Source of the DNA: Calditerrivibrio sp.
Lineage (GTDB): Bacteria > Chrysiogenota > Deferribacteres > Deferribacterales > Calditerrivibrionaceae
Length of the DNA: 10,000 bases
Direction: 5' to 3'
NCBI GenBank assembly: GCA_020217115.1
Contig: JAIWOA010000039.1
Span: 1-10,000, forward strand
Shown here: positions 1 through 6,466 of the stretch, piece after piece
Position numbering within the stretch: position 1 is the stretch's first letter
Layout of the letters: the number at the start of each line of letters is the position of its first letter
The notes under the pieces: model-generated
Seen by the model: the letters and a program-made list of their open reading frames with translations, nothing else
Told to the model about the DNA's origin: nothing
Database searches by the model: none
Program-made: the position numbers and the translations under genes

Positions 1-93
1 CCAATGGAGGCTAAAAGGAAGAATACCAGTATAATTTTTTTAAAAGTTACCTATGATAAGGATGAGAAGATCCTGAGGACAGATATAAGGTAA
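1..93 (+). CDS. C-terminal end of an unidentified protein (partial)
   Basis: An open frame enters from the left edge and gives 30 residues, ending ...KILRTDIR with stop TAA at 91-93. The fragment is basic and hydrophilic, with a short hydrophobic strand (IIFLKV) near its middle, as in the last beta strand of a soluble domain. No family can be recognised from so little. It lies on the same strand as the flagellar genes, 55 bases before the next start codon. That gap holds a sigma-54 promoter, so this gene is probably the end of a separate upstream transcript. The frame is open to the window edge, but coding status rests on that and on position alone. Confidence 0.55.
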   Translation, partial: PMEAKRKNTSIIFLKVTYDKDEKILRTDIR

Positions 94-102
94 AAATTTC
101 AC

Positions 103-108
103 TATAAT
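103..108 (+). promoter_or_regulatory. Possible sigma-70 -10 box upstream of the operon
   Basis: A perfect TATAAT lies at 103-108, just before the sigma-54 -24 element. At a 17-base spacing the -35 position (80-85) reads CAGATA, which is poor, and there is no TGN extension. If used, it would start RNA near 115 and include the whole inverted repeat at 121-149. In an AT-rich genome a lone TATAAT can occur by chance, so this is a weak call. Confidence 0.25.
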
Positions 109-109
109 C

Positions 110-125
110 TGGCATTTTTATTGCT
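110..125 (+). promoter_or_regulatory. Sigma-54 (RpoN) promoter for the flgFGA operon
   Basis: TGGCA at 110-114 and TTGCT at 121-125 match the sigma-54 -24/-12 consensus (TGGCAC-N5-TTGCW). The GG (111-112) and GC (123-124) dinucleotides have the required 10-base spacing. The predicted transcription start is near 136, giving a leader of about 13 bases that holds only the GGAGG ribosome site before the ATG at 149. Sigma-54 control of rod and hook genes, with a dedicated enhancer-binding protein, is well established in several flagellated phyla, so motif and context agree. No activator-binding site was identified. Confidence 0.8.
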
Positions 126-149
126 ATCTTCTCCTATAGGAGGTAGCAA
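121..149 (+). repeat. Inverted repeat covering the -12 promoter element and the ribosome-binding site
   Basis: TTGCTA (121-126) pairs with TAGCAA (144-149), and TCTCC (130-134) pairs with GGAGG (139-143), including one T-G wobble. A TATA loop (135-138) and a 3-base bulge (127-129) complete the hairpin. As RNA it would bury the Shine-Dalgarno GGAGG and the first base of the ATG of the lipoprotein gene. RNA from the sigma-54 promoter (start near 136) lacks the left arm and could not fold this way; RNA reading through from upstream could. Confidence 0.6.
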
Positions 150-793
150 TGAGATATATAGCACTGATTTTGGCGATCTTTCTTTTGAATTGTTCTGCAA
201 TACCAAGCAATCCATATAAAAAGCTTGATAGCGCAGCTTCATCCCTTTTAGAACCGATAACAAAACCTTCACAGGGATTTATCATAACTGCTGCTTTGAT
301 AGAGCTAAACTCAAATTTCTCCTCCCTTATATACGATAAGACAGATGCATCCTACAAAGATTATGTCTATTCAGACTACGGAAACCATCTCCTCTATGAT
401 AAATTTAAATACTATATACTTCCAGAAAAAATAACAAAATCTGGGGAGATATCATACAATGAAACTGTAAAAACCATTATTGAAAGGGTAATAATTGTTA
501 ATAAGGTTGGGGAGGTTGTTCATGATCCTAAAAAAGCCGATTTTATAATCTTTACTTCAGTTTCTGAATCTTTTGAGAAAAAATTTGGTGAAAATAGTGT
601 TGATATGGAAATTTCAATCCTTGATAAAAGTAATAAACCTATAATGTTTACAAAGGTGAAGGCTATATCAAGATCCGATGAAAACTTTTTCTATTTCCCG
701 GCTAAATCTGCAAAATCTGTAAAATATCTTACTGTAAAAGGATTGGAATACCTTATGAATAAATCTTTTTCGAAACTTTTTATGGAGGGTTAG
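149..793 (+). CDS. Predicted outer-membrane lipoprotein of unknown function, head of flagellar rod operon
   Basis: A 214-residue exported protein. Residues 1-14 are a short hydrophobic signal ending FLLN before Cys15, a lipobox-like site; Asn at -1 is unusual, so lipidation is likely but not certain. Cys15 is the only cysteine. The rest is soluble alpha/beta. A segment at about 129-172 (ADFIIFTSVSE, then strands with EISILDK and a PIMF turn) resembles in style small envelope lipoproteins with a beta-sheet domain, but I cannot assign a family. The start is well supported by GGAGG at 139-143, five bases before ATG. It is the first gene of the sigma-54 unit and ends one base before flgF, whose ribosome site lies inside this gene. 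A role at the rod/P-ring/outer-membrane interface is inferred from context only. Confidence 0.85.
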   Translation: MRYIALILAIFLLNCSAIPSNPYKKLDSAASSLLEPITKPSQGFIITAALIELNSNFSSLIYDKTDASYKDYVYSDYGNHLLYDKFKYYILPEKITKSGEISYNETVKTIIERVIIVNKVGEVVHDPKKADFIIFTSVSESFEKKFGENSVDMEISILDKSNKPIMFTKVKAISRSDENFFYFPAKSAKSVKYLTVKGLEYLMNKSFSKLFMEG

Positions 794-794
794 T

Positions 795-1547
795 ATGTTG
801 AATGGACTTTACGTTGCAACCTCAGGTATGCTTATGCAGGAGAAGATAGTAACATCAGTATCAAATAATCTTGCCAATGTTAATACCAATGGTTATAAAA
901 AGGATGGGTATACTTTTAAGAACTATATGGTTAAATCTGGACAATATCCAGAAAACATAATAAGGGATTCTTTGTATAATAAAACTATAAACAGAGTTGT
1001 TCAGCTTGATAAAAACTATCTGGATTTTTCGGCTGGAGCTATCCATCAAACAGGTAACAAACTTGATATCGCACTAAATGATCCCAATTCTTTTTTAACA
1101 GTTGAGACACCTTTTGGAGTGAGATTTACAAGGGATGGAGCTTTAAGTTTAAACAACAATAATGAGCTTGTAACCAGTAGTGGGTATAGGGTTCTTTCAA
1201 ACAATAATCAACCTATTACCATCAATGGGGATGTGACATTTCTGCAGAATGGAGCTGTATTGATAAACGGTGTACAGACAGACCAGCTTGCTATAGCTAC
1301 CTTTGCTGATATGGATAAATTGCAGAAATCAGGGAGAAACCTTTTTAATGCTATAGATATTTTACCAGAGCAGTCTGAAAATCCTATTCTTATGCAGGGT
1401 TACATCGAAGGTAGCAATGTTAATGCAGTAAAGGAGATGGTTAGAATGATAGAGGCAAACAGAGGATTTGAGACATATCAGAGGGTTATTGCAACAATAG
1501 ATCAGTTAAATGACAAAGCTTCCAACGATCTTGGAAGAATAGCTTAG
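795..1547 (+). CDS. flgF: Flagellar proximal rod protein FlgF
   Basis: A rod component of the flagellar basal body, exported by the flagellar type III system. The 250 residues carry the rod/hook N-terminal helix with the hallmark NNLANVNTNGYK at 24-35. Next comes a central FlgE/F/G-like beta domain, including the FTRDGALSLN turn at about 111-120. The C-terminal coiled segment (about 205-240) includes GSNVNAVKEMVRMIEANR. Both termini are the amphipathic helices that pack in the rod. It is shorter and more divergent than the next gene, which is a textbook FlgG, so FlgF is the best assignment. GGAGGG at 784-789, inside the upstream gene, sits five bases before ATG, suggesting translational coupling. 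FlgF and FlgG are paralogues; position before flgG supports the name. Confidence 0.92.
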   Translation: MLNGLYVATSGMLMQEKIVTSVSNNLANVNTNGYKKDGYTFKNYMVKSGQYPENIIRDSLYNKTINRVVQLDKNYLDFSAGAIHQTGNKLDIALNDPNSFLTVETPFGVRFTRDGALSLNNNNELVTSSGYRVLSNNNQPITINGDVTFLQNGAVLINGVQTDQLAIATFADMDKLQKSGRNLFNAIDILPEQSENPILMQGYIEGSNVNAVKEMVRMIEANRGFETYQRVIATIDQLNDKASNDLGRIA

Positions 1548-1557
1548 GAGGATAAAG

Positions 1558-2346
1558 ATGTTAAGATCATTATGGACAGCAGCGAGTGGAATGACAGCTC
1601 AACAAACTAATATTGACAATATTGCAAACAACCTTGCAAATGTAAACAATATCGGATTTAAAAAGTCAAGAATTCACTTTGAAGATTTACTCTATCAAGA
1701 GGTAAGACCTGCAGGGGGACCAACAGCTGCCGGTATCAATCACCCCACCGGTATACAGATAGGATTGGGAACTAAAGTTGTTGCCACAGAAAAGATATTT
1801 GGGCAGGGGAATTTTCAGCAGACAGGAAATCAGCTTGATATAGCCATAGAAGGGGATGGATTTTTTCAGATTACAATGCCAGATGGAACAATAGGTTATA
1901 CAAGAAATGGATCCTTTAAGATCGATTCCAATGGGAATATAGTAACTGCTGAGGGGTACCTACTTGAACCTGCCATTGCTATACCAGAAAATGCCACTTC
2001 AATCATTGTGGGTCAAGATGGAACAGTTTCTGTAACAATACCTGGAGATACAAACCCTACAGAGCTTGGTGCTATTGAATTAGCAAGATTTATAAACCCT
2101 TCAGGGTTGAAAAATATAGGAAGAAACCTTTATCAGACAACAGCTGCAAGTGGAGAAGCTGTTACTGGCGCACCTGGTGCTGATGGTTTTGGAACTCTGG
2201 CTCAGGGTATCCTTGAAATGAGCAATGTGAATGTGGCTGAGGAGATGGTCAATATGATAACAGGTCAAAGGGCATATGAACTGAATTCCAAAGCTATACA
2301 GACAAGTGACGAGATGCTTCAGGTGGTAAATGCCCTTAAGAGGTAG
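1558..2346 (+). CDS. flgG: Flagellar distal rod protein FlgG
   Basis: Main subunit of the distal rod, the drive shaft crossing periplasm and L/P rings. The 262 residues match the usual FlgG length almost exactly. The N-terminal rod motif is textbook: MLRSLWTAASGM, then NNLANVNNIGFKK at 24-36. The EVRPAGGPT segment near residues 49-57 follows, in the FlgG-specific region linked to rod straightness. The central domain has DGFFQI and YTRNGSF. The C-terminal helix has MSNVNVAEEMVNMITGQRAYE followed by ALKR at the end. AGGAGG (1546-1551) overlaps the flgF stop and is well placed for ATG 1558. The gene lies 10 bases after flgF and 3 before flgA. Nothing appears broken. Confidence 0.97.
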   Translation: MLRSLWTAASGMTAQQTNIDNIANNLANVNNIGFKKSRIHFEDLLYQEVRPAGGPTAAGINHPTGIQIGLGTKVVATEKIFGQGNFQQTGNQLDIAIEGDGFFQITMPDGTIGYTRNGSFKIDSNGNIVTAEGYLLEPAIAIPENATSIIVGQDGTVSVTIPGDTNPTELGAIELARFINPSGLKNIGRNLYQTTAASGEAVTGAPGADGFGTLAQGILEMSNVNVAEEMVNMITGQRAYELNSKAIQTSDEMLQVVNALKR

Positions 2347-2349
2347 TTT

Positions 2350-3195
2350 ATGAGAGTTATTTTAATTTTTTCGATCTTTTTGTTGAGCTTTTTGGAAGCT
2401 TTCTGCTCCATATATGAAATAGACAGGGATTGTTTTAGTTTAAAGGATATAGACTCCAGCTTTATTGACAGGAAGATTGTTTGTAAACTGAATTTTGGAG
2501 AAGAAAGAAAAGTATCAATAAATTTAATAAAGGGGATGTTACCAAAATCTGAACATAGCAAGATACCAGATGAAACCTTCATAATTGTAAAGCGTAGAGG
2601 TGTGGTGTTGACCAACGAAGATCTAAAGGAGCTTTTATCTGAAGAGCTCAAAAAGATATCTTCTGATATAAGATTTGAGATTGTTAAGCTAAATTCAGGT
2701 GTTCAGGTTGTTGCTGAGGAGAAGGATAAGTTATCCGTAAAACTGCCTGAAAATTATATGGGTACTACATATTTTACTGTAAACAATGGTGTAAGGGATT
2801 ACAATGTTTTTGCATATATCAAGGGATATAAGAAAGTTTATGTGAGCAGCGAGAAGATAAAAAAGGGGGAACCCCTCACTGAAAAGACTGTGCTTAAGGA
2901 GATAGATATCACTAATGTAAAGGAAGATTTACTGGACAGTGTGGAACATCTGGTGGCAAATCAAAATATTCCCAAAAACAGAATAATCAGTAGAAAAATA
3001 GTAACAGATGTGCCTGAAAAATCAAAGGGGGATAGGGTAAAGATAGTTTACCAGAGCGATACCATAAGACTTGAGACTGAAGGTATAATCCTTGAGGATG
3101 CCCACAACAATTCTATTGTAAAGGTTAAAAATGTAAACTCAGATAAGATCCTTCTGGGGAAATACAAAGATGGTAAGGTGTATGTAGGAAATTAG
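2350..3195 (+). CDS. flgA: Flagellar P-ring assembly chaperone FlgA
   Basis: Periplasmic chaperone that helps FlgI assemble into the P ring around the rod. The 281 residues begin with a Sec signal (hydrophobic 3-18, likely cleaved after AFC at 19). A divergent N-terminal region follows (about 20-160). A SAF domain at about 161-222 contains KKVYVSSEKIKKGEPL and VANQNIPKNRIISRKIV. The C-terminal beta domain (about 223-281) has GDRVKIVYQSDTIRLETEG and ends GKVYVGN, the classic FlgA tail. AAGAGG just before and overlapping the flgG stop serves ATG 2350, three bases after flgG, so translation is probably coupled. No flgH, flgI or flgJ follows: the next gene is convergent, so this is the last gene of the unit and ring-protein genes must be elsewhere. 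Confidence 0.93.
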   Translation: MRVILIFSIFLLSFLEAFCSIYEIDRDCFSLKDIDSSFIDRKIVCKLNFGEERKVSINLIKGMLPKSEHSKIPDETFIIVKRRGVVLTNEDLKELLSEELKKISSDIRFEIVKLNSGVQVVAEEKDKLSVKLPENYMGTTYFTVNNGVRDYNVFAYIKGYKKVYVSSEKIKKGEPLTEKTVLKEIDITNVKEDLLDSVEHLVANQNIPKNRIISRKIVTDVPEKSKGDRVKIVYQSDTIRLETEGIILEDAHNNSIVKVKNVNSDKILLGKYKDGKVYVGN

Positions 3196-3302
3196 GTTTA
3201 GATCATAAACAGGTTTTTAATAAAAGTTAATAAATTATCTATTTTTTTGAATGCCTGACTAAAGGTATAATAAATGCGATTTACAGCTTCTATGATAACT
3301 GT
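3196..3302. other. Convergent intergenic gap, no terminator recognised
   Basis: This AT-rich gap separates flgA from the convergent membrane-protein gene. It contains a run of T (3242-3248) and a TATAAT at 3266-3271, but no GC-rich stem followed by a T-run on either strand. Transcription from both sides must end here or just beyond, so Rho-type or weak AT-rich termination is likely. Confidence 0.4.
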
Positions 3303-4670
3303 TTAGAGTCTATTTGTGAAGTTTAATTTAAATTCATTCGTTATTAATATATATTCGTGTATCCCTACCTGCTGTAGATATCTGTTTATTATATGCAACG
3401 TCACGTAGTAGTTGTTCTTTTTTACAAAATCTGGTAGCTCACTATCAAATATATTGTCTATGTCTATGGAAAACCTTATATCTATTCTACCCTCCCTGTC
3501 GTTGAAAACTTCCAGTACATTTATAAAATTATTTTTTGTAAATTTAACATTGTTGTCAAATTTTATCGGTATTATTTTTACACTTACTAAACTTACACTC
3601 TTTTCTTCAGAATTTTTATATAAAAAAGTATGTTTTGGTTTGTATAAGTTGTCAAAAAATTCTTCATATATCTGTTTGTAGCTTTTATTAAACATATCCT
3701 TTTTTATCGGATTAAAATATTTGTCAATGGATATGGCATGAACTTTCTCTGACAATTTATTTGGATTGTTTATACTGTAGTTGTAAAATATGCTGTATAG
3801 AATAAACAAAGAGATCCCTATTGGAAGATAAAATCTTTTCTTCATGATATCCCAGTAAAGAGATATAGTTATAACTAAATAATGGAAAATAATATCACCA
3901 TAGTTGGTATCTTCAAAATTTCTAAATAGACTTCCAAGAAATATGTTAAATGCAAATAGAGATAAAATAATATAATAATGCCTGTTCCAGAAATTTGATA
4001 AGGAGGAACTATCCCTTTTTAGTAAAAAAATATGCCACAGGAATAGATAGATTAATGTAGCTCCATTTAATATCCCCCCATCTGTAATCGATTTGGTGAC
4101 AATTACAGCTGTCAATAGGATCAACAATATTATTGGGAGATTATTTTTATGGATAAACATAAGATTATGACAAACTACTATGGTTGTAACGATAGCAACT
4201 ATATAAAATAGCAGTAATATCCACAATAGATACGGATTAATATGGGAAAGCAGTGTTTTGCCGAGATCAAAAGTATGTTCTACTGGTAGTAGATGTAATA
4301 GTATATAGTTTAATGGTTTGAGTATATGGGTGTGTAATATTGAGTTAAAGCTATTTTCATTGTTAGCCCAATGGATAACTCTGCTGGTATAGTCAATGGA
4401 AAAATATCTGAAATAGTAACTATTTAATAAAAACCCAGATATAAAGAGAATATCTACCATTATCAAATTCAATAAAGGGATCTTTTTAATAACTATCTTT
4501 TTATTAAATATAAAGGATAAAAGTAATATGATAAATAAAAGAGATATTGCGTATAAACCTCCACCTCCTGATGTTGAGTAAAAAAACCTCCCCAGTAGAT
4601 ACTTTATAAAAGGTGAATGATAAAATAAAAGTGTTGGTAGAAGAATAATTATTAAAGCGGATCTAAACAT
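3303..4670 (-). CDS. Polytopic membrane protein of unknown function, last gene of the pilin cluster
   Basis: No family recognised. The 455 residues split into a membrane part (1-300) and a soluble C-terminal part (about 305-455). Hydrophobic segments lie near 3-17, 38-56, 66-88, 145-170, 178-192, 203-217, 232-249, 259-276 and 280-300, with a weaker one at 118-128. A loop at about 90-116 is polar and His-rich (VIHWANNENSFNS, HTH), and a Gly run (STSGGGG) lies near 33-38. The tail is charged and probably alpha/beta. It starts 13 bases after the second pilin gene, so it is likely co-transcribed. Pilin maturation, anchoring or glycosylation is possible, but none of their motifs is visible. The start is less certain: no Shine-Dalgarno, and the upstream bases read ATGAATG, giving an overlapping out-of-frame ATG with a three-codon frame. 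Confidence 0.8.
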   Translation of the reverse strand: MFRSALIIILLPTLLFYHSPFIKYLLGRFFYSTSGGGGLYAISLLFIILLLSFIFNKKIVIKKIPLLNLIMVDILFISGFLLNSYYFRYFSIDYTSRVIHWANNENSFNSILHTHILKPLNYILLHLLPVEHTFDLGKTLLSHINPYLLWILLLFYIVAIVTTIVVCHNLMFIHKNNLPIILLILLTAVIVTKSITDGGILNGATLIYLFLWHIFLLKRDSSSLSNFWNRHYYIILSLFAFNIFLGSLFRNFEDTNYGDIIFHYLVITISLYWDIMKKRFYLPIGISLFILYSIFYNYSINNPNKLSEKVHAISIDKYFNPIKKDMFNKSYKQIYEEFFDNLYKPKHTFLYKNSEEKSVSLVSVKIIPIKFDNNVKFTKNNFINVLEVFNDREGRIDIRFSIDIDNIFDSELPDFVKKNNYYVTLHIINRYLQQVGIHEYILITNEFKLNFTNRL

Positions 4671-4683
4671 TCATAAAGGTATA

Positions 4684-5187
4684 TTAATAACTTGGTGAAG
4701 CTGTCCAACCTATTGTGCCTGTATTGTTATCGTAATAGATGGTGACAGTTCTGCCAGATTTTGTCTCAAATACGATATCGTTATTAGGGCTGTTTTTATA
4801 TCCAATCTCTGCGGACGGGTCTTTCATTATAGAATTTCTTATGTCACTTTTAAATTCAAAAGTATTGTATATTTTACCATAACTTATCTCTTTGCAGTTC
4901 CACTCTGTTCTTGGATCACCACCAGGGTCGTAGGCTATGAAGGTTGTGAGAAGAGATTTGCTCTTAACTAAATTTTCAACGGTTGTATAGTCTGCTGGAT
5001 CACATGTCAGCATTTTTGATAAAAATATATTTTTTGCAGATCTTATAGCGCCTACTATACCCTCTATAGCAGCCTTTTCAGCATCATCCTTTAAATTGAC
5101 AAACTTTGGAACAGCCACTGCTGCAATTATACCCAGTATCACAATTACTATGACAAGCTCAATAAGTGTAAAACCTTTTCTGTTCAT
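4684..5187 (-). CDS. Type IV pilin-like protein (minor pilin or pseudopilin)
   Basis: A 167-residue prepilin. The leader MNRKG is followed by [14 protein letters not shown], so prepilin peptidase should cut after Gly5, giving N-methyl-Phe at +1 and the conserved Glu at +5 (residue 10). The hydrophobic helix (6-27) continues into PKFVNLKDDAEKAA, the stretch shared with MSHA-type pilins. The globular domain has two cysteines (62 and 98), which could form a disulphide. Its C-terminal strands include GRTVTIYYDNNTGTIGW. AAGAGG five bases before ATG supports the start. It lies downstream of the other pilin gene across a stem-loop, which suggests lower expression and a minor-subunit role. No assembly genes (PilB, C, D) lie in the window, so pilus versus type II secretion use is undecided. 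Confidence 0.9.
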   Translation of the reverse strand: MNRKGFTLIELVIVIVILGIIAAVAVPKFVNLKDDAEKAAIEGIVGAIRSAKNIFLSKMLTCDPADYTTVENLVKSKSLLTTFIAYDPGGDPRTEWNCKEISYGKIYNTFEFKSDIRNSIMKDPSAEIGYKNSPNNDIVFETKSGRTVTIYYDNNTGTIGWTASPSY

Positions 5188-5207
5188 TTAGACCTCTTTC
5201 TATTTCG

Positions 5208-5241
5208 TGTGCAGGGTGGTTCATTTACCACCCTCTGCACA
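5208..5241 (-). promoter_or_regulatory. Strong intercistronic stem-loop between the two pilin genes
   Basis: On the transcribed (-) strand, TGTGCAG pairs with CTGCACA and GGTGGT with ACCACC (13 pairs), with a 2-base bulge (5233-5234) and a 6-base loop (5221-5226). It begins about 8 bases after the first pilin stop and ends before the next gene's ribosome site. No T-run follows it in the direction of transcription, so it is not a standard intrinsic terminator. A 3'-stabilising or attenuating element that raises the upstream pilin message over the downstream one is the likeliest role (inference). Confidence 0.65.
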
Positions 5242-5249
5242 AAACAAAA

Positions 5250-5705
5250 TTAACAGCCAGTTTCAGTTAATGTAATTTTGAAGGTATTGTTAGTGTCGTT
5301 ATCTTTGTATTCTATTTTGCAGTTGGTGTCGTAACCTTTGTATTTAATCGTTAAAGTTGCATCTCCTGTATTACCTCCACCACTAACCTCAAGATCTCCA
5401 GAGGCATTGTCAAGCAGTTTGACTATCCCATCTGTGCTTGCCTTTGGGTAACCATTCTTATGGAAGTAAACATTTTCACCGTTAATAGTAACATTGTCAT
5501 AGTTAGTCCCTGAAGTTACAGGTCCTAACTGATACTTAGCGTAGCCAATAGAAGCAGCAGATTGAACAGCACCTGATAAACCTTTCAAAGCTGATTTTCT
5601 TGCATCTGACTGCAGGTTAACAAACTTTGGTATTGCTACAGCTGCAAGAATACCCAGTATAACGATAACAATAACCAATTCAATTAAGGTAAAACCCTTT
5701 TTCAT
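5250..5705 (-). CDS. MSHA-like type IV pilin, probable major subunit
   Basis: A 151-residue prepilin. The short leader MKKG precedes [14 protein letters not shown]; prepilin peptidase should cut after Gly4, and the conserved Glu is residue 9 (+5 in the mature form). The helix runs into [17 protein letters not shown] and [10 protein letters not shown], strongly like MSHA pilins. Cys129 and the C-terminal Cys151 fit a closing disulphide loop. A Gly/Ser-rich stretch (SGGGNTG, near 108-114) separates C-terminal strands. An ATG at 5717 would add four residues but overlaps the GGAGG at 5711-5715, which sits five bases before ATG 5705; the inner start also gives the standard short leader. First gene of the cluster, with its own promoter region and a stem-loop after it, consistent with high expression. 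Whether it is the only major pilin of this cell cannot be seen here. Confidence 0.93.
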   Translation of the reverse strand: MKKGFTLIELVIVIVILGILAAVAIPKFVNLQSDARKSALKGLSGAVQSAASIGYAKYQLGPVTSGTNYDNVTINGENVYFHKNGYPKASTDGIVKLLDNASGDLEVSGGGNTGDATLTIKYKGYDTNCKIEYKDNDTNNTFKITLTETGC

Positions 5706-5731
5706 AAAATCCTCCAACGTTTTATTATTTT

Positions 5732-5760
5732 GAGTTAAAATTTTTTTTATTCTTTGTCAA
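5732..5760 (-). promoter_or_regulatory. Probable promoter of the pilin gene
   Basis: On the - strand a perfect TTGACA (5755-5760) lies 17 bases from a poor -10 candidate, TAACTC (5732-5737); a 16-base spacing gives TTAACT. RNA would start near 5725, leaving a short leader with GGAGG. T-runs at 5741-5748, 5764-5769 and 5786-5794 (A-tracts on the coding strand) are about two helical turns apart and may bend the DNA. The weak -10 suggests an activator or another sigma factor. No sigma-54 motif was found here. Confidence 0.4.
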
Positions 5761-5851
5761 TACTTTTTTATATTCTAAGTGTAAATTTTTTTTTGCTAAC
5801 TATTTGAAAATATTTTAACATTGTTAATTTTAATAGTTTTACTTCAAAATA

Positions 5852-6463
5852 CTACTTACTGATCAGCTCCTTTAATTCAGATAGGTGATAACAATAATCA
5901 CTAAATATTTTTCTACACATTTTCACAAAAATCTTTGCTGTAGCCTCTGCGTCGTATAGAGCCCGATGTCTTTTAAATCTGGAGTCTACCCTTATATTTA
6001 ACTTTTCAATCAATGAATCAAGGCTATGGGATTTGTAATCTGGATAAATAATTTTTGCCATTTTAAGGGTGTCTATGAAAAATGGGAACGGATTTGTGAT
6101 GGAATATTCTGACATTGCAGCTCTCATAAAAGCGACATCCTTTGATGCTTTGTGGGCTACAGGTATCGCATCTCGCCCAAATTCTAAAAACTGATACATT
6201 GCAGTACAGATATCTGGGGCATTTTTTAGCTGCTCATTACTAATTCCATGTATACTGTGGGAATACTCAGAAATCTCTCTGTCTATACTTACGAGGGAAT
6301 GAAATTGATCTTTTTTATCAAACTTAAAGTTCCCATGGATTCTAAATGCTCCAATTTCAATTATCTGATCACCATTTTCTGGATGAAGACCTGTTGTCTC
6401 AAGATCAAACACAACAAAATTAACCTCATTAAGAGGCATATCCAGAAGATCTATCTTGGTCAT
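5852..6463 (-). CDS. DnaQ-like DEDDh 3'-5' exonuclease (Pol III epsilon type)
   Basis: A 203-residue stand-alone exonuclease of the DnaQ fold, removing nucleotides from 3' ends with two metal ions. Exo I reads FDLETTG with Asp20 and Glu22; Exo II is AHKASKDVAFM with Asp109; Exo III is HRALYD with His166 and Asp171, so all five DEDDh residues are present. In Exo II the usual Asn after AH is Lys, so it is a divergent member. No polymerase-binding tail or fused helicase or GIY-YIG domain is present. It could serve replication proofreading, repair or RNA trimming; the sequence does not decide, so no symbol is given. It starts three bases after rlpA with no clear Shine-Dalgarno, so translation is probably coupled. 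Confidence 0.88.
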   Translation of the reverse strand: MTKIDLLDMPLNEVNFVVFDLETTGLHPENGDQIIEIGAFRIHGNFKFDKKDQFHSLVSIDREISEYSHSIHGISNEQLKNAPDICTAMYQFLEFGRDAIPVAHKASKDVAFMRAAMSEYSITNPFPFFIDTLKMAKIIYPDYKSHSLDSLIEKLNIRVDSRFKRHRALYDAEATAKIFVKMCRKIFSDYCYHLSELKELISK

Positions 6464-6466
6464 CTG

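Noticed and set aside
861..1049. 62-codon frame on the - strand inside flgF
   Set aside because: Opposite-strand shadow of a clearly conserved rod gene; no ribosome site or family.
2319..2651. 110-codon frame on the - strand over flgA
   Set aside because: Overlaps flgA and the flgG end; composition is that of an antisense shadow.
3243..3276. TATAAT at 3266-3271 with an upstream T-run, as a promoter for a small RNA or peptide toward the right
   Set aside because: The only TTGA-like box is 13 bases away, there is no TG extension, and the following frame is 10 codons with no ribosome site. Chance is likely in such AT-rich DNA.
5208..5241. Stem-loop as a rho-independent terminator
   Set aside because: On the - strand the bases after the stem read ACGAAATAG with no T-run, and on the + strand an A-rich run follows.
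5706..5717. Upstream ATG at 5717 as the pilin start
   Set aside because: It would overlap the GGAGG that serves ATG 5705 and would lengthen the short prepilin leader.
5815..5827. TTAAC-ATT-GTTAA inverted repeat after the exonuclease gene as operator or terminator
   Set aside because: Five-base AT-only arms, no T-run rule satisfied, and expected by chance here.
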